Of a DNA stretch of 64,000 bases, positions 43,000-53,088 are shown in pieces (within the stretch, counting starts at the first letter, position 1; every line of letters starts with the position of its first letter). The translations under genes were made by a program, and so were the position numbers. The notes under the pieces are model-generated. The model saw only the letters and a program-made list of their open reading frames with translations, made no database searches and had not been told where the DNA came from. This DNA comes from Oceanispirochaeta sp. M1 (lineage in GTDB: Bacteria; Spirochaetota; Spirochaetia; DSM-2461). The stretch covers positions 62,001-126,000 of the forward strand of contig NZ_QQPQ01000017.1 of assembly GCF_003346715.1 (NCBI RefSeq), read 5' to 3'.

Positions 43000-43866
43000 T
43001 CAGGTTGAAGTGTTTTTTTCGACAGTGTTGAGCTGCAGACCATAGGCTGTTGTGTATTCTCTGAAAAGGGTCATTACTTTCTTCGTCTGATCTCCGGCTC
43101 TTCCATTTCCGACTGTTATATCATCTACCTGAATAACAGGAATAATTTCCTTGTTAGTTGCAGATACGAAGATCTCATCTGCCCGGGCCAGATCCTCACG
43201 GCTTACTTCTCCCAATTCTACACCATATTCTTTTTCCATCAATCCGATCATAACAGAGCGGGTGATTCCGGGGAGTATTCCTTTGTCGGGGGTTATCCAT
43301 CTTCCATCCAGGTGGAGGAAGATATTCGTTGTTGTCCCTTCAAGAACTCTGCCTTTTTTGTCTACATAAACAGCTTCTACGGCATCGGCTTTCCTCGCCT
43401 GCTGCTGTGTCATGACAGCATTCATATAATCTGTGCTTTTTGCTTCGGGGATATAGCGTTCCACTTCGGCAGTAATGATTTTTACACCCTCCGTATACCA
43501 CCAGGCAGGGAGCTTCATCCTCTCTGTCACCATAACGATAAACTTACCGTTTCCCTGAGGGACAACCGAGTCCGGACTGATTCCCCCGGTATACATGATT
43601 CTGATATTGGATTCTTCAAAATCATTTCGTGAGAGGGTCTCCATTACGATGTCATGAATCTCAAGTTCACTCAGTGGAAGATCAAGGCCCACACATTCAC
43701 CTGAATGGGCAAAACGGCTGATATGCTCTTTCAGATAAAAGGGCCGTTTGTTATATGTTCTCAGGAAGTCGAATATTGCATACCCTCTCAGTACCGCCAT
43801 ATCGTTTACGGATATAACAGCCTGTGCGGAATCTATATATTCTCCGTCCATATAAAAAATACTCAT
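43000..43866 (-). CDS. Class-IV PLP aminotransferase (D-alanine/branched-chain type)
   Basis: 288 residues, fold-type IV. It has VISVNDMAVLRGYAIFDFLRTYNKRPFYLKEHI, the Schiff-base lysine in EAKSTDYMNAVMTQQQ, the LEGTTTNIFL cofactor block and ILPGITRSVMIGL. Substitutions such as FLRTYN and the AKSTDY around the lysine make it less like IlvE than the second class-IV enzyme at 47749-48600. Both D-amino acid and branched-chain aminotransferase remain possible. The sulfatase-like gene follows on the same strand. A cytoplasmic enzyme. Confidence 0.85.
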   Translation of the reverse strand: MSIFYMDGEYIDSAQAVISVNDMAVLRGYAIFDFLRTYNKRPFYLKEHISRFAHSGECVGLDLPLSELEIHDIVMETLSRNDFEESNIRIMYTGGISPDSVVPQGNGKFIVMVTERMKLPAWWYTEGVKIITAEVERYIPEAKSTDYMNAVMTQQQARKADAVEAVYVDKKGRVLEGTTTNIFLHLDGRWITPDKGILPGITRSVMIGLMEKEYGVELGEVSREDLARADEIFVSATNKEIIPVIQVDDITVGNGRAGDQTKKVMTLFREYTTAYGLQLNTVEKNTST

Positions 43867-44067
43867 TTATAGTCTCCAGTTCTTCATTAACGGCTTTTCA
43901 ACCGTACAGCAGTATTGTACATAGATATGCTGAAATGTGTAGAAAAGAATGACAGTTATACCGGTTTTTTTCTATGATCCCGCGGATGATTGCTGTTTCG
44001 ATTCAGCGGGAAGGTGTTTCACAGATTAACACTTTACAATGTTTGATATTTATATGAATAATTGTCC

Positions 44068-46299
44068 ATGAAAAAAATTATCCTTAGTATTTTATTGTTT
44101 TTCACTTCCTTTCTGCTCTGGAGTCAGGACGCGGTACAGGGCCATATGGATCTGACCGGCCATGACTGGAAAGAATTTGCTGTACTGAATGGTGACTGGG
44201 AATTCTCATGGCAGAAACAACTGGAAAATCCCGGAGATCATGACAGCTATGTAAAGGTCCCCTCGAGTTGGAATTCATATGATATTGATACTCAGGATTC
44301 TCCCGGCAGCATGGGATATGCCACATTCAGCCTTACAGTTGATCTTCCCGGTAATCAGCCTCCTCTGGCCCTTGAAATTAACAGGCCCAGCAATGCACAC
44401 CGCATTTATATAAATTCACATTTAGTTGGAGAAACCGGCATAGCCGGAATTGATAAAGAATCTACGGTTCCCGGTTATGACCGGGAGCTTTACTCCATTC
44501 CACCTGAAGTCAAGGAACTGCAGATCTCTATACAGGTCAGCAACTTTCATCAGTCTACGGGAGGACTCCAGGAAGAGCTCATACTGGGTGAATACAGATC
44601 AATGAAATCCCGCTGGGACCTGGTACGGGGTCTTGAGATGCTCCTTATTGGAGTCTCCCTTTCAATGATGCTCTACTACCTGGTCCTCTATTTTTTTATG
44701 AGAGAAAAGTCATATCTCTATTTTTTCATTTTTACCATGATTGCTGTCATAAGGGCTTTTGTTACGGAATCAATTTTCCTGCAGGAACTTATCCCTGCAA
44801 TCTCCTGGCAGGTCATTATCAGGCTTGAATATCTTACCTTTGCCACCATCGGAGTTGCCATGCTGGTGCTGCTGAAGGAGCTTTTTCCAGAGGATGTTCA
44901 CAAGCTTCCTCTCTACGCTTCCATGGGACTCTCGGGCCTGTACAGTCTGCTGATCCTGTTCGGACCATCTGTACTCTTCACTTCGCTGATTACTGTTCAG
45001 CAGATTGTGATGCTGCTGCAGAATTGTTACATCGTATATATCGGAGTGATTGTTGTTGTCAGGAAGCGGAACAGCGGGGTTTATGCTCTTGTGGGTATTC
45101 TGCTCCTGATGCTTGCCTTTATCAACGATACACTCAATGCAATGCTTGTTCTGCAGACAAGCTCGATACTCAGTTATGGAATGATGGGCTTTCTTCTCTG
45201 TATGGCTTTTCTGCTGGCAAGACAGTTTACGGCAGATAAAAACAGAAGCGATATTCTCAGTCGGGAACTCGAAGTCTCCACCAGGCAGCTTCAGGATCTT
45301 TTTCAGGAAATTCGTTCAGCAGGAGGGCATCTTTCAGAATCCGGTCAGGCTCTCAGCAGCAGTATGGATAGTTCTCGGCAGGCTGTTGCGGATATTACGG
45401 GACATATAAACTCGGTAGATCTGGAAATCAGCAGTCAGAATGAAGGCCTTAAAGAGAATGCCGAGGTCAGCAGTCTGCTAAATACATTTCTCTCCTCTCT
45501 GGTTCAGGGTGTTAACAGGCAATCTGAGCAGACCGAGCAGGCGGCCACCACCATTTCAACACTTCTTGAAGAAACAGAAGAACTCTTCTCCCGTTTTGGA
45601 AAGATGGAGGACTCATTTACCCTCCTTTCAGAATCCAGTGAGTCGGGTGAAGAGCTTGTAGACAGTATGAGTCAGCTGGTGCAGGCAGTCAGCAAACGTT
45701 CCGAGAAGCTGATTGAAACCAATGATATTATTTCGGGAATCTCCAGCCAGACTAATATGCTGGCTATGAATGCGGCCATTGAGGCGGCACATGCGGGGGA
45801 TGCAGGAAAGGGTTTCGCCGTTGTTGCTGATGAGATTAGAAAACTTGCCGAGCAGACTGCCGCTCAGTCTTCCGAGTCCGATAAAGAACTCAAGGAAATC
45901 CTGTCTGAGATAAGGGGTATGGTCAGTGCCACCGAGGGAGTGGAAGGAAACTTTCACAGTATACAGATGAGTGTTTCAATTTTCAGGGACAATCTTAATG
46001 AGATGAAGGGGGTTCTGGATGAGCAGAACCGCCAGGGAGATGTCATAAGAGGGAGTCTTGAATCCGTACAGAAAGAGTCGGATCAGGTTCTCAGGGAATC
46101 TTCTGAAATCAAAAACAGTCGCGAAAAGGCGGAGAACAGTCTTCAGCAGCTGCTGGGTCTCAGTAATAAGGTAAATAGACGTGTTGAGGAGATGCTGGAG
46201 AGTACCGGACAGCTGCACGATGCCCTCCAGGCCGCAGGAGAGATGGAACAGTCAACAGGAAAAGCCATAACAAGACTCATTACTCTGACTGAAAAATAG
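44068..46299 (+). CDS. Chemoreceptor with 7TMR-DISM sensor
   Basis: 743 residues from ATG 44068 (a TTG six bases earlier is possible; neither has a good ribosome site). A signal peptide ([20 protein letters not shown]) leads to an extracellular beta-sandwich (25-185: [24 protein letters not shown]) of the 7TMR-DISMED type, then seven membrane helices (~190-385). A cytoplasmic chemoreceptor coiled coil follows, with the hairpin tip [41 protein letters not shown]. It passes a signal from a periplasmic ligand, perhaps a carbohydrate, to CheA/CheW. It converges on the MFS gene seven bases away. Confidence 0.9.
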   Translation: MKKIILSILLFFTSFLLWSQDAVQGHMDLTGHDWKEFAVLNGDWEFSWQKQLENPGDHDSYVKVPSSWNSYDIDTQDSPGSMGYATFSLTVDLPGNQPPLALEINRPSNAHRIYINSHLVGETGIAGIDKESTVPGYDRELYSIPPEVKELQISIQVSNFHQSTGGLQEELILGEYRSMKSRWDLVRGLEMLLIGVSLSMMLYYLVLYFFMREKSYLYFFIFTMIAVIRAFVTESIFLQELIPAISWQVIIRLEYLTFATIGVAMLVLLKELFPEDVHKLPLYASMGLSGLYSLLILFGPSVLFTSLITVQQIVMLLQNCYIVYIGVIVVVRKRNSGVYALVGILLLMLAFINDTLNAMLVLQTSSILSYGMMGFLLCMAFLLARQFTADKNRSDILSRELEVSTRQLQDLFQEIRSAGGHLSESGQALSSSMDSSRQAVADITGHINSVDLEISSQNEGLKENAEVSSLLNTFLSSLVQGVNRQSEQTEQAATTISTLLEETEELFSRFGKMEDSFTLLSESSESGEELVDSMSQLVQAVSKRSEKLIETNDIISGISSQTNMLAMNAAIEAAHAGDAGKGFAVVADEIRKLAEQTAAQSSESDKELKEILSEIRGMVSATEGVEGNFHSIQMSVSIFRDNLNEMKGVLDEQNRQGDVIRGSLESVQKESDQVLRESSEIKNSREKAENSLQQLLGLSNKVNRRVEEMLESTGQLHDALQAAGEMEQSTGKAITRLITLTEK

Positions 46300-46306
46300 G
46301 TGAATT

Positions 46307-47641
46307 TTAATTGTTCCGCTTTTGGGAAAGGAAGGGGATTCCGGCTAATCCAATAATAGCTGCTGCAATAATTCCAAGCCATCCGGTGTAGCGGTAATGG
46401 CCCCAGATTTTTTCCATCAGGCTGAAACTCCAGGGGCCGATGGCGCTTCCGGCCACCATAAAGCTCATGGCCATTCCTGAGATGGCTCCCAGATGTTCAC
46501 GGCCGAAAAGTTTCGGCCATGTTACTGAATTCATGACTCCGTAGAGGCCTCCCGCCACTCCAAACCCTCCGATAAGAAGAGCTGCTGCAAATGTTGTATA
46601 AGGAAGTGTCAGGGCATAGGCACCTGTAATAGAGGAGAGAATAAGAGTGTAAAACAGGTATTTCATATCTATTATATCGCTCAGCCAGCTTCCCAGAAAA
46701 CGGGCACCCACTGAGATAATAGAAATGGGCAGAAATATTGCCACTGCCTGAGTGGTCGTTTTACCCAGGGATGCAAAAATGGAAGTTATATGAAATGTGA
46801 AGGCAGTGCTGTAGAGGGCCCAGAAAAAGAGAACTGCTACATAGCACCATAATCGTGGATCTTTCCGGGCTTCCTGGAGGGTCAAAGACTTAACAGCTTC
46901 GTTCTTCTTTGCCTTGCTGCCTGTATGAATCTTTACTCCCTCTTCCATCTCCATGCCGCAGTCTTCGGGGCTGTCCCTGAAAACGATGATAATAAAAGGG
47001 ATGATCAGGATGATTGTTGTCATTCCCATATACATCCAGGAACGGTCCCAGCTGGAGAGCTCTATGAGACTCTGAAGAATCCGGGGCGCATATGAGAATC
47101 CGAAGGATGTAAATATACCCATGATGGCGGCGGCAAAACCTCTATGGGCCTCAAACCAGCGCATTACCATTCCTCTGGAGACCAGAGTCAGTACTCCCTG
47201 GCCGAAAAATCTTATTCCGAAGAATCCAATAATCATAAAGACAAAGGCAGTCTTTTTTCCGGAAATATGTAAAAGGGCAGATATAAAAGAAGTGATATTC
47301 ACAGAACGGGAGAGAAATATGAGACAGAGTCCCAGTCCGAGGGCTGAACCTGCCGCCGCCACTCTCGCTCCGAAGCGGTCATAGAATATACCGGCCCGTG
47401 TCATTACAAGTGAACTGCTAAGAGTCCCGATCATATAGGCAGTGGATATCTCAATTCTGCTGAGATTCAAGTTGGTGATCAGATGGTCTGTATAGACTGA
47501 TACACCCATGGTCTGTCCGGGAATACTGAATAGAATACCCAGTGCTCCGGCTACCATGGCAACCCAGCCGTAGTAAAAAGGGACCTTCTTAGGTGAAAAA
47601 GGGAAGGTTCCGGGAATTAAATGGTTTTTTTCTGTTTTGAT
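46307..47641 (-). CDS. MFS transporter (oxalate/formate or monocarboxylate-like), apparent ATC start
   Basis: The first in-frame ATG (47557) would cut into the typical N-terminal VPFYYGWVAMVAGALG helix and has no ribosome site. The frame stays open upstream, and an AAGGAG sits six bases before an ATC codon at 47641, giving 444 residues with a natural N-terminus (28 residues longer). Twelve membrane helices are predicted. Motifs of the OFA-like MFS group are IGTLSSSLVMTRAGIFYDRFGARVAAAG and GFFGIRFFGQGVLTLVSRGMVMRWF. It probably carries a carboxylate. It may be transcribed with the TrmB-aminotransferase pair, 107 bp upstream. Confidence 0.8.
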   Translation of the reverse strand: MKTEKNHLIPGTFPFSPKKVPFYYGWVAMVAGALGILFSIPGQTMGVSVYTDHLITNLNLSRIEISTAYMIGTLSSSLVMTRAGIFYDRFGARVAAAGSALGLGLCLIFLSRSVNITSFISALLHISGKKTAFVFMIIGFFGIRFFGQGVLTLVSRGMVMRWFEAHRGFAAAIMGIFTSFGFSYAPRILQSLIELSSWDRSWMYMGMTTIILIIPFIIIVFRDSPEDCGMEMEEGVKIHTGSKAKKNEAVKSLTLQEARKDPRLWCYVAVLFFWALYSTAFTFHITSIFASLGKTTTQAVAIFLPISIISVGARFLGSWLSDIIDMKYLFYTLILSSITGAYALTLPYTTFAAALLIGGFGVAGGLYGVMNSVTWPKLFGREHLGAISGMAMSFMVAGSAIGPWSFSLMEKIWGHYRYTGWLGIIAAAIIGLAGIPFLSQKRNN

Positions 47642-47748
47642 AACAAACTCCTTGAAGACCGGATCAGTATAATGAAATCGATCTTCAGAGAGAATCTCTA
47701 AATTGAATGAAATACCAAAAAATCAAAATGCCCCGGAATTTCAGTATT

Positions 47749-48600
47749 TCAGGAGTAGATCAACTCGGTAAAAACCTCTTTGAGCCTCAGGGTCACAGGT
47801 CCCGGTTTTTCATCTCCCACAACTCTTTTATCCACAGAGATTACGGGGATTAATTCGGCCCCTGATCCTGTGAGAAAGCACTCATCTGCAGTATAGAGAT
47901 CAAAACGGGTCAGGGTGGTCTCTTTAGTCTCTATTTTCAGTTTTTCGGCCAGCTCCAATATGGAATTACGGGTTATACCCTCCAGCAGACCATGCCAGGA
48001 TGCGGGTGTCAGGAGCTTCCCGTTTTTAACTATAAAGATATTGTCTCCTGTACATTCACAGACATAGCCTTCTTCGCTGAGCATGACAGCTTCAAGGCAT
48101 CCGGCATCCACAGCTTCGATCTTCGCCATAATATTGTTAAGGTAGTTCAGGGTCTTAATTCTGGGATCAAAGATCCTTCCGCTCAATCGTCTTGTGGCGG
48201 CAGTAATGATGGGAATCCCCTTGGCATAGAGTTCTTCTGGATAGAGCTGAATATCTTCTACAATGATTACCAGTGAAGATCGGGGACAGGTGAAAGGGCT
48301 GATGCCCAGAGGGCCTTTCCCTCTGGTGGCCAGAAGACGGATATACCCCTCTTCTCTTTTATTTCGGCGGACCGCCTCTTCCACAGTCTCCATTATTTCT
48401 GCATGGGACAGGTTCAGTTCCAGGCGGATGGCCCGGGCCCCTTCAGATAATCTGTCTATATGCTCTTTCAGTCTGAAGATTTTACCACCATAGATTCTGA
48501 TACCTTCAAACAGACCGTCACCGTATAGCAGTCCATGATCATAGACCGATATTTTTGCTTCATCTTTTGCGTACCATTTACCATCAATATAAACTTCCAT
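47749..48600 (-). CDS. ilvE: Branched-chain amino acid aminotransferase
   Basis: 283 residues, class-IV PLP enzyme, close to IlvE: SVYDHGLLYGDGLFEGIRIYGGKIFRLKEHI, the Schiff-base lysine in RIKTLNYLNNIMAKIEA, CECTGDNIFIVKNGKLLTP and the cofactor loop in FLTGSGAELIPV. It moves amino groups between glutamate and leucine, isoleucine or valine. Its ATG shares one base with the stop of the TrmB-type regulator (TAATG), so both are translated together and IlvE level is probably under that regulator. Confidence 0.87.
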   Translation of the reverse strand: MEVYIDGKWYAKDEAKISVYDHGLLYGDGLFEGIRIYGGKIFRLKEHIDRLSEGARAIRLELNLSHAEIMETVEEAVRRNKREEGYIRLLATRGKGPLGISPFTCPRSSLVIIVEDIQLYPEELYAKGIPIITAATRRLSGRIFDPRIKTLNYLNNIMAKIEAVDAGCLEAVMLSEEGYVCECTGDNIFIVKNGKLLTPASWHGLLEGITRNSILELAEKLKIETKETTLTRFDLYTADECFLTGSGAELIPVISVDKRVVGDEKPGPVTLRLKEVFTELIYS

Positions 48601-49412
48601 TATTTCTCTCCCAATGTTCTGTCTGAATAGATATCCCGGAGAAGGATATAGCCCTCACCATAGTTTTCAACCAGTTCGTGATCAAAGTGTTTTACAATCT
48701 TCATAATGTAGATATCGTGTTTGATATAGTCTTCCGCCAGGGTGACAAATCCTCTGCCCCGGCTCCAGGCTCCCTCGCTGGAATCATCAGAAAAAGTGGC
48801 TGAGAGAGCTTCATTTCCATCACAGACAAGAGTAAAACCCCGGCCCCCTTTTTCCTCATAAAGTGTGTCCTGTATGGGATGTTCAAAAATCTGACTGCTT
48901 GTTTCCGAAGCTTGCCCGAAGTGAACGACAGCCGTTTTTATCCCTTCCTTTTCTTTCCCTCTGATAAGGGGAGCCAGAGTGCTGAATTCTTCGGCCCACA
49001 GAGATATGAGCAGTGATGTCCGGCAGCGGCTGATCATCTTTTCAGCCCTTTCAATAATCGAGGAGTACTCATTGAGGTTCCAGACATAGGAAACCTCTTT
49101 TTTCGGCCTTGGATTTTTCAATTCCTTGCTCAGCACCTTGAGAGTCTTCTCCATTTTGAAGCGGTAGGAGGAAATATACTCCTCAGGCTCCTGGGGTATA
49201 TAGCGTTTTTTATTCTTCTCTGTCAGTTCCAGAACCAGTTCTTTCTCTTCCAGTTTTTTCATTACACCATAGATCTTGGATGTGGGGATGCCGGCGTTTC
49301 CAGCACACTCATATGCTGTGAGAGGGTGCTCTTCCAGGAGTGCCATATAGGCCCTTGCTTCATAATCACTGAGTCCTGTTTCTCTGAGTTGATTGACTAT
49401 ATTAACTACCAT
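48600..49412 (-). CDS. TrmB-family transcriptional regulator
   Basis: 270 residues. The N-terminal winged helix (VNQLRETGLSDYEARAYMALLEEHPLTAYECAGNAGIPTSKIYGVMKKLEEKELV) is the TrmB signature. A coiled linker (~90-115) and an effector domain with a phospholipase-D-like fold (ISRCRTSLLISLWAEEFSTLAPLI) follow. There is no ribosome site. The promoter's -10 ends seven bases before the ATG, and a 30-bp perfect palindrome covers -10 and start codon. It probably represses itself and the overlapping ilvE. TrmB proteins are mostly archaeal or Firmicute; the ligand here is unknown. Confidence 0.88.
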   Translation of the reverse strand: MVVNIVNQLRETGLSDYEARAYMALLEEHPLTAYECAGNAGIPTSKIYGVMKKLEEKELVLELTEKNKKRYIPQEPEEYISSYRFKMEKTLKVLSKELKNPRPKKEVSYVWNLNEYSSIIERAEKMISRCRTSLLISLWAEEFSTLAPLIRGKEKEGIKTAVVHFGQASETSSQIFEHPIQDTLYEEKGGRGFTLVCDGNEALSATFSDDSSEGAWSRGRGFVTLAEDYIKHDIYIMKIVKHFDHELVENYGEGYILLRDIYSDRTLGEK

Positions 49413-49426
49413 GGTAGTTAATATAG
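49397..49426. promoter_or_regulatory. 30-bp perfect palindrome over the TrmB start codon
   Basis: Each 15-bp arm (CTATATTAACTACCA and its complement) is perfect; the centre is CCATGG at 49409-49414, and the ATG of the TrmB gene is inside (49410-49412). It also covers the -10 box, so binding would block transcription fully. Half-site ACTACC/GGTAGT resembles TrmB-type operators of the form TACT-N3-AGTA only loosely. Confidence 0.8.
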
Positions 49427-49449
49427 AAGAGAATGTATCTTTTTGTCAA
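49420..49449 (-). promoter_or_regulatory. Promoter of the TrmB-ilvE operon
   Basis: Minus strand TTGACA (49444-49449), 18 bp, TATATT (49420-49425). The -10 ends seven bases before the ATG, so the start point should be the first base of the start codon: a leaderless mRNA. Confidence 0.65.
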
Positions 49450-49508
49450 TAAAACTAGATATACAGTGGTGAAAATTCTATAATTTCAGGTAATTAAGGA
49501 GATCCATT

Positions 49509-51446
49509 TTGAAAATAGGTACTAAACTAACTCTAATTTTTTCTTTTTTGATCATATTTATTATTGCCTTCTTCGTTTTGTTTACCAGAAACAGGACGAC
49601 AGAGATAGCCAGCAAGGATTCGCAGGTCATTGCCCATGAATATGCGGCTCATTATGCCTCGGAGGTTCAGGGAATCTTTCAGACAGTAATCAGTGAAACC
49701 ACATCCATGGCATCCGGTGTTCAGACCCTTGTTCAGGATGGAACAACTGAGGACTCAAGAGAACTTGTCACGAAAATTCTCAGTAACTGGTTTGTTGTCT
49801 CTTCAGGGACATCCAATATCTATGATACCTGGGCTACCTTTGAACCGGGAATGTTTGATAACCGAGATGCGGAATTTGCAGGATCAGAAACATATGGAGA
49901 GAGCGGTGGCTACAGCACCTGGATTTATGATGAGGGAAACGGTGTACTTGGGATCTATCCTTCAGAGCTTTCAGAAGATCCTGCATCGAACACCTGGTAT
50001 ACAGATGCAAGGGACAGAGGAAAAGTAACAGTTTCCGATGTCTATGAGTTTGAATATTCCAACGGAATGCAGACTGTGGTGACAATTGCCATGCCGGTTT
50101 ATAACTCTTCAAACCAATTTGCGGGCGTTGTGGGCAGTGACTTCGAAGTAGGTTATCTGAATGAAGAGATCAGCAAGGTAAATATTTATGAAAACGGTTT
50201 TCTTACACTGGTCTCAGAGGGTGGAATTCTTGTTGCTACCAGTGATGAATCCATGGTGGGACAGCATGTTAGTTCATACTCGTGGATCACTGATGAGGTC
50301 CAGGGACGGATCGAAGGAAGAGAGTCCTTCAGCTTTCATTCCGAGATAGAGGGTATCAAGGGGGGAATGTATAACTATTCAATCCCCATAGAGCTTGGTG
50401 CATCGGGAAATGTCTGGACTATGCTGGTAAGTATTCCTGAGGCCGAAATCAATTATCTTACAAATAGGATGTCCCTGGTGATCATCATCATCGGAATTTT
50501 TATGTCTGCTCTGGCGGTTCTGCTGGCATCACTCATATCGAGAACAATAACCATCCCTCTGAAAAGAGCCATATCATTTGCCGGTGAGATCTCAGAAGGT
50601 AACATACAGGCTGTTTTTGATAATAAAAGGAAAGATGAGCTGGGGGATCTGGCTGATTCCCTGAACAATATGAAAGATAATCTGCATAATATAATTGGCA
50701 GTATTATGGAGAGTTCCGACAGTGTGGCAAACAGCAGTGTCGAGATGAACAGCGCCACCCTGGTCCTGTCAGAGGGAGCTTCTGAACAGGCCGCCTCAGC
50801 AGAGGAGGTCTCAAGTTCAATGGAACAGATGGCTGCCAATATTCAGCAGAATTCAGAGAATGCCGGATTGACCGAAAAACTGGCTACCCAGGTTACTGAA
50901 GATGCCCGGAAGAGCGGTAAGGCTGTATTTCAGGCGGTGTCTGCCATGAAGGATATTGCCGATAAGATAAATGTTATTGAAGAGATTGCCCGGCAGACTA
51001 ATATGCTGGCACTTAATGCAGCCATTGAGGCTGCGAGAGCGGGAGAACACGGTAAGGGCTTTGCCGTAGTTGCATCAGAGGTGCGTAAGCTGGCGGAGAG
51101 CAGTCAGAAAGCGGCAGGAGAGATCACAGACCTTGCTGTGTCGTCGGTATCTGTTGCCGAAGAGGCCGGTGGACTGCTGGATAAGCTTGTTCCGAATATT
51201 GAAAAAACATCCTCCCTTATAGAGGAGATAAGTTCAGCCAGTCAGGAACAGAACTCCGGAGTGGAACAGATCAATATCGCACTGACTCAGCTTGATCAGG
51301 TTATACAGCAGAATGCCTCTTCTTCAGAAGAGATGGCAGCTACGTCAGAAACTCTTGCGGTACAGGCGGGTGAGATGAAACAGCTTATGTCCTACTTTAA
51401 TATTGGAAATAATTCAGAACCCAAGGACCTGAAGCTTATTGAATAA
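49509..51446 (+). CDS. Methyl-accepting chemotaxis protein (dCache-type sensor)
   Basis: 645 residues from a TTG with AAGGAG before it. A membrane helix (8-27) precedes a large extracellular double-Cache region (~35-310: [49 protein letters not shown]). A second helix (~318-340), HAMP (~340-395) and the receptor tip [42 protein letters not shown] follow. It senses an extracellular small molecule, often an amino or organic acid for this Cache type. It is encoded alone, divergent from the TrmB operon. Confidence 0.93.
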   Translation: MKIGTKLTLIFSFLIIFIIAFFVLFTRNRTTEIASKDSQVIAHEYAAHYASEVQGIFQTVISETTSMASGVQTLVQDGTTEDSRELVTKILSNWFVVSSGTSNIYDTWATFEPGMFDNRDAEFAGSETYGESGGYSTWIYDEGNGVLGIYPSELSEDPASNTWYTDARDRGKVTVSDVYEFEYSNGMQTVVTIAMPVYNSSNQFAGVVGSDFEVGYLNEEISKVNIYENGFLTLVSEGGILVATSDESMVGQHVSSYSWITDEVQGRIEGRESFSFHSEIEGIKGGMYNYSIPIELGASGNVWTMLVSIPEAEINYLTNRMSLVIIIIGIFMSALAVLLASLISRTITIPLKRAISFAGEISEGNIQAVFDNKRKDELGDLADSLNNMKDNLHNIIGSIMESSDSVANSSVEMNSATLVLSEGASEQAASAEEVSSSMEQMAANIQQNSENAGLTEKLATQVTEDARKSGKAVFQAVSAMKDIADKINVIEEIARQTNMLALNAAIEAARAGEHGKGFAVVASEVRKLAESSQKAAGEITDLAVSSVSVAEEAGGLLDKLVPNIEKTSSLIEEISSASQEQNSGVEQINIALTQLDQVIQQNASSSEEMAATSETLAVQAGEMKQLMSYFNIGNNSEPKDLKLIE

Positions 51447-51484
51447 GCATATTACTGAATCCGGTTTTCTGTTAAAGTTGATGC

Positions 51485-52279
51485 ATGATTAATTTAAACG
51501 AAGCTCAGATCTTTTTGAAAGATATAATAAAAGAGGCAGGTGATATCAGCCTGGAGTACAGGAAAAGACTTAAAACCATCCGGGTTGAACATAAGGCCAC
51601 TGACAGAGATATTGTCACCGAGGCGGATAAGGCTGTTGAGAGTTTTCTCCGTAAGAAAATATCAGAGAAGTATCCGGACCATGCTGTTCTGGGAGAAGAA
51701 GAGGGGGAGACCGGTAGTCACGACTGCCGCTGGATTGTAGATCCCATTGACGGTACTATCGCCTTTCTCCATGGCCAGTACCAGTATTCGATCTCCATCG
51801 CTCTGGAAATCTCAGGACGTTTAGAGCTTGCCGCAGTCTTTGCGCCGGCCCTGAATGATCTTTTTACGGCTGTCAGAGGCGGGGGAGCCTTCCTGAACGG
51901 GAATCCCATCCATGTCTCAGATACTGGTAAAATCGGAGATTCCGTATTTGCTTCAGGGTTTCCCTGTATCAGAGCGGGTATGAAGGAGACCAATCTTCCT
52001 CTTTTTTCTGAGATGATGGTGAATATCCGTGATTTCCGCCGGGGTGGTTCTGCAGCTCTGGATCTCTGTTTTGTGGCCTGTGGTCAGTATGATGGATACT
52101 GGGAAAAACATATAGAAATTTATGATGTCGCCGCGGGAATTCTCCTGGTCCAGGAGGCCGGCGGCCTGGTGACCGACTACAGTGGTGGAATTGACGGACT
52201 GCCCACCGAAGTCCTTGCCACTAACGGCCTGATTCACGACCAGAGCATGGATGTTATCAGACCATTTGTGAAAGGATAA
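51485..52279 (+). CDS. Inositol monophosphatase-family protein
   Basis: 264 residues, the normal length. All metal and substrate motifs are present: DIVTEADKAVE, VLGEEEGETG, CRWIVDPIDGTIAFLHG (WxxDPxDGT), FRRGGSAALDLCFVACGQYDGYWE and YDVAAGILLVQEAGG. It removes phosphate from inositol-1-phosphate or a related sugar phosphate, such as histidinol phosphate or NADP analogues, with Mg2+. It starts 38 bp after the chemoreceptor and converges on the ECF operon. Confidence 0.92.
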   Translation: MINLNEAQIFLKDIIKEAGDISLEYRKRLKTIRVEHKATDRDIVTEADKAVESFLRKKISEKYPDHAVLGEEEGETGSHDCRWIVDPIDGTIAFLHGQYQYSISIALEISGRLELAAVFAPALNDLFTAVRGGGAFLNGNPIHVSDTGKIGDSVFASGFPCIRAGMKETNLPLFSEMMVNIRDFRRGGSAALDLCFVACGQYDGYWEKHIEIYDVAAGILLVQEAGGLVTDYSGGIDGLPTEVLATNGLIHDQSMDVIRPFVKG

Positions 52280-52293
52280 CTCTCCGCCCGTTG

Positions 52294-53088
52294 TCAGACT
52301 CCCAGCATTCCTCTCCAGCTGCTGTGTTCCATATAGATCAGAGCAGTCAGGATCATTCCGGTAAGTATGGGGAGGATAAGGTCCCGTGCCTTGAAATGAA
52401 CATCCTTCAGATAGGTTCTTTTACTGTCATAACCGAAGCCTCTGCATTCAAGAGCGTCCGCTGTTACCTCCGCCTTGCGAAGTCCGTTTATCAGGATGGT
52501 GAAAACGTATCGCTGCCACAGTTTGAATCGGTGACCCAGACCTGAGCCTGTTGTTCTTCCTCGAATAGAGTGGGCGGATTGAACAGCTTCCACCTCTTTC
52601 TGAATAAGGGGCAGAAATCTCAGGGCCAGGAAAACGGTGAATGCATAACGGTAGGGCATGCCGACCTTTACAAGAGATGTCATCAGGTCTCTTGTGTCTG
52701 TGGTCCAGATCAATACGAAACTGGATAATACGATAACAGACAGTCTGAAAAAGAATACGGGTCCCTGAATCAGGCCGTAATCAGTGATAGTCAGGAATCC
52801 CAGGGAGTAGACTGTTTCACCCGGATCTATGAAGAAGTGGAAGAGCATCAGTAGAAATCCCAATCCGAATACGATAACTCCGCTGCGGAGAATTTCAAAA
52901 ATACTGATTTTTCCCGCACTGAGAGTCATTGTGAGAACAAGGAGGAACATGATTCCTCCGGAGATTGGTGTCTTAAAGAGAAACAGCCCTAGGGCGACCA
53001 TGAAAACCCATATCAATTTGACAAAGGGGTAGGTTCGGTTGAGCAGGGAGCCTCTGTTTTTATAGCTGAGAAAATTGTTCTGTGACAT
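52294..53088 (-). CDS. ECF transporter transmembrane subunit (EcfT/YkoC-like)
   Basis: 264 residues with about five N-terminal membrane helices. The coupling motif typical of EcfT/CbiQ is visible in the C-terminal half: HSIRGRTTGSG (A-R-G-like) and TADALECRGFGYDSKRTYL. It links ATPases to the substrate-binding membrane protein. The ATG shares its base with the stop of the ATPase gene (53088). In YkoEDC-type thiamine-precursor transporters the order is S, fused ATPases, T, as here. Confidence 0.88.
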   Translation of the reverse strand: MSQNNFLSYKNRGSLLNRTYPFVKLIWVFMVALGLFLFKTPISGGIMFLLVLTMTLSAGKISIFEILRSGVIVFGLGFLLMLFHFFIDPGETVYSLGFLTITDYGLIQGPVFFFRLSVIVLSSFVLIWTTDTRDLMTSLVKVGMPYRYAFTVFLALRFLPLIQKEVEAVQSAHSIRGRTTGSGLGHRFKLWQRYVFTILINGLRKAEVTADALECRGFGYDSKRTYLKDVHFKARDLILPILTGMILTALIYMEHSSWRGMLGV

